From an uncultured Clostridia bacterium (GTDB taxonomy: Bacteria > Bacillota > Clostridia > Oscillospirales > Acutalibacteraceae), in contig CALEJD010000036.1 in assembly GCA_937898195.1 (NCBI GenBank), forward strand, positions 1 through 11,841: a stretch of DNA of 11,841 nucleotides. Direction: 5' to 3'. The notes beneath the pieces were generated by a model. It was not told where the DNA came from, did no database searches, and saw only the letters and a program-made list of their open reading frames with translations. A program made the position numbers and the translations under genes. The stretch's first letter is position 1, and every line of letters starts with the position of its first letter. Shown piece by piece: positions 1 through 6,942 of the stretch.

Positions 1-51
1 TTTTTGAAAGGGGTTCGGGGGAAAATTTTTTTCAAAAAAGTTTTCCCCGGG
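1..51. repeat. Hairpin-forming inverted repeat at window edge
   Basis: GGGGAAAA at 18-25 is an exact reverse complement of TTTTCCCC at 41-48. The stem continues inward with a T-G wobble and five T-A pairs, giving about 14 bp around a three-base loop (32-34). A competing pairing exists: TTTTTGAAA at 1-9 is the exact reverse complement of TTTCAAAAA at 30-38, and the two folds exclude each other. The element sits just before the YbaK-type gene. It could be a dispersed intergenic repeat, the terminator of an upstream gene beyond the window, or a leader with two alternative folds. The sequence does not decide between these. Confidence 0.5.
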
Positions 52-66
52 AAATAATATTTTTCC

Positions 67-540
67 ATGACCAAAACCAAGGCGCTCCGGCTGCTGGAGA
101 CGGCGGGGATTCCGTTTGAATGTTCCACATATGAGGTGGATGAGGATGACCTGTCCGGAACCCATGCGGCCGATCTTCTCGGGATCGATCCCGACTGTAT
201 GTTCAAGACGCTCGTCTGCCGTGACGACAAGGGCGGATACGAAGTTTTCTGTATCCCGGTTGCGGACGAGCTGGATCTGAAAAAATGCGCGGTTACGGCA
301 GGCGTGAAGCGGGTCGAAATGATCCACGTGAAGGAACTGCTGCCGCTGACCGGCTATATCCGCGGGGGATGCTCTCCCGTCGGAATGAAGAAAAAATTCC
401 CGACATTCATCCATGAAACGGCGATCGTGTTTGACGAAATTTACGTCAGCGCGGGACAGCGCGGCCTGCAGATGCGGGTCAATCCCGAACAGCTGGCGGA
501 CTACGTCGGCGCGCCGTTTGCGGATCTGACCAAAGCCTGA
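67..540 (+). CDS. ybaK: YbaK/EbsC-family Cys-tRNA(Pro) deacylase
   Basis: The 157-residue protein matches the full length of the YbaK/EbsC aminoacyl-tRNA editing family. Known members hydrolyse Cys wrongly attached to tRNA(Pro) by prolyl-tRNA synthetase, acting in trans in the cytoplasm. Visible family features are MFKTLV around residue 45, with the Lys (K47) that family members use, the loop GYIRGGCSPVGMKK at 96-109, and SAGQRGLQM at 128-136. The ATG at 67 gives a normal N-terminus, but I see no convincing Shine-Dalgarno sequence before it: the preceding bases are AT-rich, with a TAATAT at 55-60. It lies 24 bases upstream of the PTS IIC gene and is probably co-transcribed with it, though no functional link is obvious. 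Related editing proteins such as ProX share the fold, so the exact substrate is inferred from family resemblance. Confidence 0.9.
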   Translation: MTKTKALRLLETAGIPFECSTYEVDEDDLSGTHAADLLGIDPDCMFKTLVCRDDKGGYEVFCIPVADELDLKKCAVTAGVKRVEMIHVKELLPLTGYIRGGCSPVGMKKKFPTFIHETAIVFDEIYVSAGQRGLQMRVNPEQLADYVGAPFADLTKA

Positions 541-552
541 GATACTGCGGAA

Positions 553-560
553 GAGGAGGA
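553..560 (+). promoter_or_regulatory. Strong Shine-Dalgarno for the PTS IIC gene
   Basis: GAGGAGGA ends four bases before the ATG at 565. It is much stronger than anything before the upstream deacylase gene, so the IIC gene is likely translated efficiently and independently of its neighbour. Confidence 0.75.
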
Positions 561-564
561 CATC

Positions 565-1587
565 ATGGCTGACAAAATCAAAGGATATCTGAAAAAATAT
601 TTTATCGACGCAATGAGCGCGATGGCGCTCGGTCTGTTCGCGTCTCTGCTGATCGGGACGATTTTCAGTACCGTCGGCAAGTATACCGGACTGGAATTTT
701 TCAATGAAATCAACAAAATGGCGTCTGCTTCGTCCGGGATGGCGATCGGCGCGGCGATTGCGTATACCCTGAAGGCGCATCCGCTCGTGATTTTCTCCTG
801 TGCGACCGTCGGCTATGCGGGATATTCCCTCGGAACGGTGCTTGATGAGAAAACCATCACCGCCGGTCCCGCCGGTGCGTTTTTTGCCGTTCTTGTGGCG
901 GTGGAGATCGGGATGCTTGTCTCCAAAAAGACGAAGGTCGATATCCTCGTCACGCCGACCGTGACCATCCTTGCCGGATATGCGGTGGCTAAGTTCATCT
1001 GCCCCGGCATTGCGTACCTTATGTATTATCTCGGTCAGTTCGTCAATACCGCGACGACGTATCATCCCTTCGTGATGGGGATCATCGTATCGGTCGTCGT
1101 CGGCATCATCCTGACTCTCCCCATTTCCAGCGCGGCAATCTGCGCGATGATCGCCATCTCCGGAATTGCCGGAGGTGCGGCGGCGGTCGGATGCTGCTGT
1201 CAGATGGTCGGATTTGCGGTGTGCAGCTTCCGTGAAAACAAATGGGGCGGCATCGTCTCGCAGGGACTCGGTACATCCATGCTCCAGATGGGCAACATCT
1301 GCAGAAATCCCCGGATCTGGATCCCGCCGACCTTTGCCGCGGCGGTCTGCGGACCGCTGTCCACGCTGGTGTTCAGGCTTGAATGCTCCGGCATTTCCGC
1401 CGGTATGGGCACCTGCGGTCTGGTCGGTCCCATCGGGATCATTGCCGACAGCGGTACGTCTGCCGGAACGTGGATCGGAATTCTTCTGCTCTGCGTGATT
1501 CTTCCCGGCGCGATCTCCCTCGCCGTATCCGAACTCATGCGGAAGATCGGCTGGATCAGAGCCGGCGACATGAAACTGGAAAACTGA
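565..1587 (+). CDS. PTS system membrane subunit IIC (PF13303 type)
   Basis: This 340-residue, strongly hydrophobic protein looks like the PTS_EIIC_2 (PF13303) family of membrane IIC subunits, which form the sugar channel of phosphotransferase systems. Hydrophobic segments are visible around residues 17-38, 57-90, 101-118, 126-160, 168-220, 252-270 and 302-325. The arginine-containing NPRIWIPPTFAA stretch at 248-259 and GMGTCGLVGPIG at 280-291 are typical of the family's conserved C-terminal part. A Cys run (GCCC, 209-212) is notable. No EIIA or EIIB domain is fused to it and none is encoded nearby, so it must borrow partners or may transport without them. The substrate cannot be predicted. 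The ATG start is supported by a strong ribosome binding site (GAGGAGGA at 553-560), and a Rho-independent terminator follows the stop. It is probably the second gene of a two-gene transcript with the deacylase. Confidence 0.85.
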   Translation: MADKIKGYLKKYFIDAMSAMALGLFASLLIGTIFSTVGKYTGLEFFNEINKMASASSGMAIGAAIAYTLKAHPLVIFSCATVGYAGYSLGTVLDEKTITAGPAGAFFAVLVAVEIGMLVSKKTKVDILVTPTVTILAGYAVAKFICPGIAYLMYYLGQFVNTATTYHPFVMGIIVSVVVGIILTLPISSAAICAMIAISGIAGGAAAVGCCCQMVGFAVCSFRENKWGGIVSQGLGTSMLQMGNICRNPRIWIPPTFAAAVCGPLSTLVFRLECSGISAGMGTCGLVGPIGIIADSGTSAGTWIGILLLCVILPGAISLAVSELMRKIGWIRAGDMKLEN

Positions 1588-1594
1588 ATCAAAC

Positions 1595-1632
1595 AAAAGT
1601 GCGGAACGCGGAAAGACGTTCCGCGCTTTTTT
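1595..1632 (+). terminator. Rho-independent terminator after PTS IIC
   Basis: A 14-bp stem (1595-1608 with 1617-1630) has a GC-rich core, GCGGAACG pairing with CGTTCCGC, and one T-G wobble. It encloses the 8-base loop CGGAAAGA and ends in a run of six T (1627-1632). It begins 8 bases after the IIC stop codon. The A run on the other arm means it could also work on the minus strand, but no complete minus-strand gene ends here. It separates the deacylase/IIC transcript from the promoter at 1663. Confidence 0.92.
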
Positions 1633-1662
1633 GTAAACTTTCATACTTTTTGCCCGAAAGCG

Positions 1663-1691
1663 GTGACATTTTCTATGGGATATGGTATAAT
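1663..1691 (+). promoter_or_regulatory. Sigma-A promoter with extended -10
   Basis: The -35 box GTGACA (1663-1668, five of six matches to TTGACA) and a perfect -10 box TATAAT (1686-1691) are separated by exactly 17 bases. TGG directly before the -10 makes it an extended -10 element (TGn). Transcription should start near 1698, giving a leader of about 30 bases with a good ribosome binding site, GGAGG at 1719-1723. I see no clear operator palindrome. The site lies just after the terminator at 1595-1632 and opens a new transcription unit for the hydrolase gene. Confidence 0.88.
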
Positions 1692-1728
1692 GTAAACAAT
1701 CATCCAAAAACTTTGAACGGAGGCCATT

Positions 1729-2211
1729 ATGGTAAAAGAACTTCTTGAACAGCGCAGACTTCCCGAACTGATGAAAATGAAGGACGGTACCGAAGTCACC
1801 GCGGAAAACTGGGCACAGCGCCGTCTGGAACTGGTCGACATCCTCGCGGAATATCAGTACGGCCGGATGCCCGCGTACGACGGAATGACCACGGCAGTGA
1901 TCGAAAGCTCCGAACGCTCCGCCGCCGGAAAGGCTGTCACCCAGCGTGTGAAGATCACGTTCCCGACGCCCGACGGCGAATCCTTCACCTTCCCGGTCAG
2001 CCTGACCATTCCCTATAAGATTGATTTTACCGTTAACCTGAACAGCAATTTCAACAGTTGCATCAACGCACTTTGCTTCATCAAATTCAGGCCATGTCTG
2101 GTCTGTAACAGTACCGCCGAAGCTCATCTTTTCCCACATTTCTTCTGTAACGTGAGGAGCAAATGGGTTAACAAGAAGCAAGAGCACTTTAAGTTCAGCT
2201 TTATTGATTGA
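1729..2211 (+). CDS. Truncated esterase-like alpha/beta hydrolase, N-terminal fragment
   Basis: The frame runs to a stop at 2209-2211, but only codons 1 to about 96 (to about 2016) look genuine. These encode a helical start (LLEQRRLPELMKMKDGTEVT), WAQRRLELVDILAEYQYGRMP around 28-48, and a beta-rich stretch ending FPVSLTIPY. This resembles the N-terminal region of acetylxylan/glucuronoyl-esterase-like alpha/beta hydrolases of gut Clostridia, placed just before the catalytic fold begins. The Ser nucleophile motif and the rest of the triad are absent. From about 2020 onward the frame reads leuS backwards, and that tail (residues ~98-160) has no protein character of its own. The start is firm: ATG with GGAGG five bases upstream and a strong promoter. 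As it stands the product cannot be an active enzyme. Family assignment is tentative. Confidence 0.6.
   Translation: MVKELLEQRRLPELMKMKDGTEVTAENWAQRRLELVDILAEYQYGRMPAYDGMTTAVIESSERSAAGKAVTQRVKITFPTPDGESFTFPVSLTIPYKIDFTVNLNSNFNSCINALCFIKFRPCLVCNSTAEAHLFPHFFCNVRSKWVNKKQEHFKFSFID
2014..2025. other. Abrupt junction between two unlike DNA segments
   Basis: On the left, the plus-strand hydrolase reads sensibly up to about IPY (codon ending 2016). On the right, minus-strand leuS reads sensibly down to VQVNGKI (codon ending at 2023). Neither gene has its 3' end. Base composition, codon choice and coding strand all change here. I see no insertion sequence end, integrase, tRNA or evident direct repeat at the point. 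A metagenomic assembly join is the simplest explanation; a real illegitimate recombination is the alternative. Confidence 0.8.
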
Positions 2212-4275
2212 GCCCTTTGTATAAATTGCGTTGAGCAATGTCATAAGAGCTGCAATAGCTGTGTTATATTTAAGAGTTTCAATGTCTTCTGTAACTTTCT
2301 TAATTGTCTTGTGGAAAGATGAAGAAAGTTCCTTTGAGAATTCGTCGCCATCTACAAGAATTTCTTGAAGATTCCAGATTCTGTCAACAAATCTCTTACA
2401 ACCCTTAACTGAGCTTTCTGACCAAGGAGCAGCTTGTTCATAGTCACCCATAAAGAGTACATAAGTACGAAGAACGTCAGCACCGAACACATCAACAACT
2501 TCATTAGGGTCAATAACGTTACCGCGAGATTTACTCATTTTTACACCGTCAGGTCCAAGAATAAGACCCTGTGCTGTTCTCTTTGCATAAGGCTCTTTGC
2601 ATGGAACTGCGCCGATGTCATAAAGGAACTTGTGCCAGAAACGAGAATAAATAAGGTGACGTGTAACGTGTTCCATACCGCCATTGTACCAGTCAACTGG
2701 CATCCAATAGTTAAGCTTATCCATATCAGCAAGTGCTTCATCATTATGTGGGTCGATATATCTTAAGAAATACCATGATGAACCTGCCCATTGTGGCATT
2801 GTGTCAGTTTCTCTCTTTGCGTCGCCACCACATTTTGGACACTTGCAGTGAACATAAGAGTCAATCTTTGCAAGTGGGCTTTCACCATCTGTACCCGGTG
2901 CAAAGTTTTCAACATCAGGAAGTCTTAATGGAAGTTCTTCATAAGGAACTGCAACCATACCGCACTTATCACAGTGAACGATTGGAATTGGCTCACCCCA
3001 ATAACGCTGACGGTTAAACGCCCAGTCTTTCATCTTATACTGAACGCCACCTTCACCGATGCCTTTATCCTGCAAGAAATCAATCATTTTTGCGATTGAA
3101 TCTTTCTTGTTATCCATTCCGTTAAGGAAATCAGAGTTAACCATTTCGCCGTCGCCTGTGTAAGCTGCTTCGTCGATGTTGCCACCCTTGATAACTTCGA
3201 TAATGTCGATACCGAATTTCTTTGCGAAATCATAGTCACGGTCATCGTGTGCAGGCACAGCCATAATAGCACCTGTACCGTAACCCATCATAACATAGTC
3301 AGATATGTAAATTGGAATATCTTTACCATTAACTGGGTTCTTTGCAGTAATACCTGCAATCTTAACACCTGTCTTATCTTTTACAAGCTGTGTACGTTCA
3401 AACTCTGTCTTCTTTGCACATTCTGAACGATAATTTGCGATTTCATCCATATTAGAAATCTTGTCAGCATATTTATCAATAATTGGGTGCTCAGGAGCCA
3501 TAACCATAAATGTTACGCCGAAAAGAGTATCTGGACGAGTTGTATAAATCTTTAATTCTTCAGGGATTTCATTAAGTGCGAAGTTAACGAATGCACCGCG
3601 TGATTTACCAATCCAGTTTACCTGTTGAAGCTTGATATTTGGAAGGTAGTCAACTTCGTTAAGACCTTCAAGAAGCTTGTCAGCATATTCTGTAATTCTC
3701 AAATACCAAACATCTTTTGACTTCTGAACAACGTCGCTATGGCAAATATCACATTTACCGCCCTGTGAGTCCTCGTTTGAAAGAACAACCTTACAAGATG
3801 GGCAATAGTTAACGAGAGTCTTGTCACGGAAAGCGAGACCGTTTTCAAACATTTTAAGGAAAATCCACTGTGTCCATTTATAATATTTTTCTTCTGTTGT
3901 ATCAACTACTCTCGAATAGTCGAATGAAAAACCAACTCTCCTTAACTGACTTGTGAACTTTTCGATGTTCATATCAGTAACTTTTCTTGGGTGGATACCG
4001 GTCTTTATAGCATAGTTTTCTGTTGGAAGACCGTAAGCATCAAAACCGATTGGGAACAATACATTGTAGCCCTCAAGTCTTCTTTTTCTTGAAACAACTT
4101 CAAGGCCTGAATATGCCTTGATGTGACCAACGTGCATACCTGCACCTGATGGATAAGGGAATTCAACGAGGCCGTAGAATTTAGGCTTTTCGGAATTATC
4201 CTGAGCCTCAAAAACCTTTGCTTCTTCCCATTTCTGTTGCCATTTTTGTTCAGTGGCTTTAAAATCGTAATTCAT
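2023..4275 (-). CDS. leuS: Leucyl-tRNA synthetase, 3' end lost
   Basis: LeuS charges tRNA(Leu) with leucine in the cytoplasm. The frame is intact from ATG at 4275: the HIGH-type motif PYPSGAGMHVGH ends at residue 51, a Cys-rich zinc segment (YCPSC ... CDIC) follows, the editing-domain motif TTRPDT lies at 245-250 and GTGAIMAVPAHDDRD further on, and KMSKS is at 579-583 (2527-2541). The anticodon-binding domain reads normally through FAPHVTEEMWE to VQVNGKI at residue 751. About 50 residues of the usual C-terminal domain (normally continuing after VNGK with a basic residue and ending in a small beta domain) are missing, replaced by unrelated sequence at the junction. No in-frame stop occurs, and the frame stays open to position 1. 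The ribosome binding site AAGAAGG lies at 4284-4290. It is the last gene of the minus-strand cluster, 35 bases after rsfS. Confidence 0.95.
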
Positions 4276-4310
4276 ATATATAACCTTCTTTAAAAGATAT
4301 TTTTACTATT

Positions 4311-4667
4311 TTATTCTTCTGTAATAATTGCGCTGATGTCAACTTCTTTTGCGTCGCCCCAAAGGTGCTCTAAGCTGTAGAGTTCTCTTTGGTCAGGTGT
4401 GAAAACATGAACAACAACTGTGCCGTAATCCAAAAGAATCCAACCTGTTGACTTGCCTTCAACGCTTTTTGGCTCAACGCCCTGTTTTGTGAGTGTATCC
4501 TGAACTTCGTCTGCAAGGGCACGGATGTGTGTGCCTGATGTACCGGTTGCGATTACGAAATAATCTGCAACAGATGTAAGTTCTGTAATTTCAAGTGATT
4601 TTATATCAGTTGCTTTCTTATTGTCAAGAGTAGCAACAATATTTTTCATAAGTTCTGTTCTATCCAT
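4311..4667 (-). CDS. rsfS: Ribosomal silencing factor RsfS (YbeB/Iojap)
   Basis: The 118-residue protein has the standard length and pattern of the RsfS/Iojap family. Known members bind uL14 on the large ribosomal subunit and block subunit joining when nutrients are scarce. Visible signatures are TSVADYFVIATGTS at 31-44, GWILLDYGTVVVHVF at 75-89 and YSLEHLWGDAK at 97-107. Its ATG shares one base with the stop of yqeK (TAATG), a layout typical of translational coupling, and AAAGGA at 4678-4683 serves as ribosome binding site inside yqeK. The nadD-yqeK-rsfS order is the usual one in Bacillota. Confidence 0.97.
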   Translation of the reverse strand: MDRTELMKNIVATLDNKKATDIKSLEITELTSVADYFVIATGTSGTHIRALADEVQDTLTKQGVEPKSVEGKSTGWILLDYGTVVVHVFTPDQRELYSLEHLWGDAKEVDISAIITEE

Positions 4668-5245
4668 TATTTACTAATCCTTTCTGCAAGATAGTTATAC
4701 GCTTTAACCGTATCAATATGGATTGGTCTGCATTTTTTTGCATTGTCTTCAATGGTAAATGAAAGCCCACGAAGACAAGTTTTATCAAGGCTTTCTTCTG
4801 CCATTGCTCTCACTTCGAGAATGTCGGGATAATCTCTGTCTTCTGATGTTAAATCAGCAACATAGATTATCTTTTCTAAAAGTGACATATTTTCTTTGCC
4901 CGTTGTGTGCCATCTCACCGCTGAAAGAATTTCTTCGTCAGTAACTTTTAAGTTTTTTCGAAGAAAAACTTCACCTGCTATAGCGTGTAAAGTAACTGTG
5001 ATATTCTTTTCACTATCGGTAAGCCTTTGACCATCATTTTCAATCATTTCGAGCATTTTCTCAACAGGTTCATATCTCATTATATCGTGAACAAGACCTG
5101 CTGTGTATGACTTTTCTGGGTCCCCACCGAAAATCTCGGCTAAATGCTTTGCCTGTTCAGCAACGCAGATTGAGTGATATAACCTTTCTGGTTTTAAACG
5201 AGTTTTAAGAATTTCTAAAAACTCTTTATTTCTTGCCGTATCCAT
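4667..5245 (-). CDS. yqeK: YqeK-type HD phosphohydrolase (symmetrical Ap4A hydrolase)
   Basis: HD-domain protein of the YqeK family; characterised members split diadenosine tetraphosphate into two ADP using a two-metal centre. Counting from the ATG at 5245, the protein is 192 residues, the family length. Candidate metal ligands are H24 (YHS), H53-D54 (GLVHDI), H87 (LHAIAGE), H113 (VRWHTTGK) and D131 (IYVADLTSEDRD). The frame is open upstream to 5335, but that would add 30 residues without family character and overlap nadD by 110 bases. The 5245 start overlaps nadD by 20 bases and has GGAGAGCC at 5255-5262 as a plausible ribosome binding site. It stops in a one-base overlap with the rsfS start. 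Confidence 0.93.
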   Translation of the reverse strand: MDTARNKEFLEILKTRLKPERLYHSICVAEQAKHLAEIFGGDPEKSYTAGLVHDIMRYEPVEKMLEMIENDGQRLTDSEKNITVTLHAIAGEVFLRKNLKVTDEEILSAVRWHTTGKENMSLLEKIIYVADLTSEDRDYPDILEVRAMAEESLDKTCLRGLSFTIEDNAKKCRPIHIDTVKAYNYLAERISK

Positions 5246-5852
5246 ATAACTTGTGGCTCTCCATATATTCAATGATTTCAGGCTCAACAATTCCGTAAAG
5301 ACTCTTGCCTTCGTCAATTCTTTCACGGATTTCACCTGAACTTACAATATAAGCGTCAAGTGGTGAGATATGTATATTCTTCCCGTCAAGCCCGTTAATA
5401 TAAACGCCTAAATTTTCAAATGCATATTGACGAAGACCTTGAATGTTATCGTCAGTATTACGAGAAGCAACACAAACTGTGCATTCTTCTAAAAGTTCTT
5501 TGTGTTTATACCATTTATGGAAGATATAAAACATATCCGAACCGATAATCAAATATAAATCGTCGTTTGGATATTTTTTTCTTAAATCTTTAACAGTATA
5601 AATTGTGTAACTGTCAGATTCTCTATCCATCTCCATTGTGCTGATTTCAAATTTAGGATTTTTAAATGCCATTTTGCACATTGCAATTCTGTCTTTGTTA
5701 TCAGCAAGGTCGTCGCAACGCTTATGAGTTGGAATTTTATTTGGAATAATTAAAACTTTATCAAGTTCTAACTCTTCTGTCATTTTTTCAACCATTCTTG
5801 CGTGACCTTTATGAGGTGGGTTGAATGTTCCGCCGAAAATACCAATTTTCAT
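5226..5852 (-). CDS. nadD: Nicotinate-nucleotide adenylyltransferase
   Basis: NadD joins ATP and nicotinate mononucleotide to form deamido-NAD, a core step of NAD synthesis in the cytoplasm. The 208-residue protein starts with the nucleotidyltransferase motif GIFGGTFNPPHKGH (4-17), followed by PNKIPTHK around 37-44, SYTIYTV at 81-87, IIGSDMF at 102-108 and the C-terminal SSGEIRERI at 171-179. The last motif normally reads SSTxIR; a Gly replaces the Thr here. The start lies two bases after the yhbY stop, with a GGAAGAA ribosome binding site inside that gene. The 3' end overlaps the yqeK start by 20 bases. Confidence 0.96.
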   Translation of the reverse strand: MKIGIFGGTFNPPHKGHARMVEKMTEELELDKVLIIPNKIPTHKRCDDLADNKDRIAMCKMAFKNPKFEISTMEMDRESDSYTIYTVKDLRKKYPNDDLYLIIGSDMFYIFHKWYKHKELLEECTVCVASRNTDDNIQGLRQYAFENLGVYINGLDGKNIHISPLDAYIVSSGEIRERIDEGKSLYGIVEPEIIEYMESHKLYGYGKK

Positions 5853-5854
5853 TA

Positions 5855-6157
5855 TTATTTTCTTCCTTTTTTCTTTTCGTCTTTGTGTAATTCTGGATTA
5901 TAGCGATAGAAAATCATGCTGCCACCGATTACACCAACACATTCACTATTTGTTGCTTCAGCAAGTTTTTGTGCGATTTCTTTTGGCTTTTCAGGACTTG
6001 TTTCTAAAAGCACTTTGAGTTTGATAAGTTCACGTGCTTTGAGTGCATCATCAGTCTGTTTAATAAGAGCGTCAGAAATTCCACCCTTACCTACTTGAAA
6101 TAATGCTTGAAGTCCATTAGCCTGACTTCTCCAATATGCTCTTTCTTTACTTGTCAT
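5855..6157 (-). CDS. yhbY: YhbY-family CRM-domain RNA-binding protein
   Basis: This 100-residue protein is a single CRM domain. YhbY-type proteins associate with precursors of the large ribosomal subunit. The GxxG loop appears as VGKGG at 22-26, followed by the typical DALKARELIKLKVL (37-50), and the domain closes with VGVIGGSMIFYRYN (74-87). The tail (HKDEKKKGRK) is basic, as expected for RNA contact. The ATG start is supported by AAGGAG at 6165-6170 inside the upstream gene, with which it overlaps by 11 bases. Confidence 0.95.
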   Translation of the reverse strand: MTSKERAYWRSQANGLQALFQVGKGGISDALIKQTDDALKARELIKLKVLLETSPEKPKEIAQKLAEATNSECVGVIGGSMIFYRYNPELHKDEKKKGRK

Positions 6158-6941
6158 TTATTTTCTCCTTTAAGGTTTGCAACAAAGATTCAATATCTTC
6201 ATTGCTATCATATATTTTTTCTTCTATTTTTTCAAATTTTTCTTGAATTTTTTCATGTTCATCAATATAGTCTTCTGTTTTTTCTTCGTTAGAAAAATCA
6301 AAATCTTTTGGAAATAACTTAATTGCTTTTTTCAATGCTTTTGTATAATCTTTTGAGCCCATCGAATCAAGCATATCTACCGTTTCGATACAACATCTCG
6401 AAAATGCAGAAGAAAAATACTCTTCAAATCCACCTGAATTTATAGATTCAACGAAAGTCTCGCATAAAATGAATGTTTTCTCACGCTCTGAGAGTTCGTC
6501 CATTCTTTCGCCAAATTCACACTTGTTATATAAACTTATGTCATCAACTTCTGTTTTTTCAGGTATACCTCCACTTACTTCTGCCCATTCTCTACCATAT
6601 CCACTTATTTCAGCCATCTGTATCGGGTCAACTACACTATCTTTAAAAAGTGAAAAATACTCTATCGCTTTTTCCATATCTCCTTGCTTTTTGTAATACA
6701 TACCTATGGATAAAAGCGAATCACCAAACAACTCTTCAGCATCACATTGAGATAAAAATATAATATGCTGTGTTGTATCAATATTCATTTCTTGTTTGAA
6801 TCTTAATATTTGTTCATGGGTCTGCACTAACTCATCAGAATCAGTTGGATTGCTACTGATAAAAGTTTCAAGCATTTGAATAGCTTTTTCTTTTTCACCA
6901 TTTTCAAAAAGAATTTCTGCCTCAATAGAATGTTGATACAT
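6147..6941 (-). CDS. Hypothetical TPR protein with DMP19-like (DUF4375) domain
   Basis: This 264-residue acidic protein is the least familiar gene of the cluster. The N-terminal part has TPR-like helices (residues ~5-30, ILFENGEKEKAIQMLETFI; ~70-100, YYKKQGDMEKAIEYFSLFK). Residues ~148-212 (ELSEREKTFILCETFVESINSGG, then FEEYFSSAFSRCCIETVDML and YTKALKKAIKLFP) resemble the DMP19/DUF4375 family (PF14300), named after a Neisseria protein that mimics DNA. The end (~218-264) is a charged E/K-rich helix, probably coiled coil. There is no signal peptide or membrane segment. It begins one base after the rdgB stop with AGGAG at 6948-6952, and ends 11 bases inside yhbY, so it belongs to the operon. The coding sequence looks more AT-rich than its neighbours. 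Function is unknown, and the domain match is from memory of the family pattern. Confidence 0.7.
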   Translation of the reverse strand: MYQHSIEAEILFENGEKEKAIQMLETFISSNPTDSDELVQTHEQILRFKQEMNIDTTQHIIFLSQCDAEELFGDSLLSIGMYYKKQGDMEKAIEYFSLFKDSVVDPIQMAEISGYGREWAEVSGGIPEKTEVDDISLYNKCEFGERMDELSEREKTFILCETFVESINSGGFEEYFSSAFSRCCIETVDMLDSMGSKDYTKALKKAIKLFPKDFDFSNEEKTEDYIDEHEKIQEKFEKIEEKIYDSNEDIESLLQTLKEKINDK

Positions 6942-6942
6942 A

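Noticed and set aside
1166..1592. ORFs on both strands overlapping the PTS IIC gene
   Set aside because: Arg/Pro-rich shadow frames of a GC-rich gene. The IIC frame has clear membrane segments and family motifs.
2541..4211. Possible frameshift in leuS, suggested by several short minus-strand ORFs in this stretch
   Set aside because: Reading the frame from ATG 4275 codon by codon gives continuous LeuS sequence with all motifs in order. The short ORFs are in other frames.
1..4275. A single giant LeuS fusion protein on the minus strand
   Set aside because: The residues encoded left of about 2022 have no family character and are the exact antisense of three well-recognised plus-strand genes. 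The openness follows from codon avoidance.
5246..5335. Longer yqeK start at 5335
   Set aside because: It would add 30 residues with no YqeK character and overlap nadD by 110 bases. The ATG at 5245 gives the family length and has a ribosome binding site.
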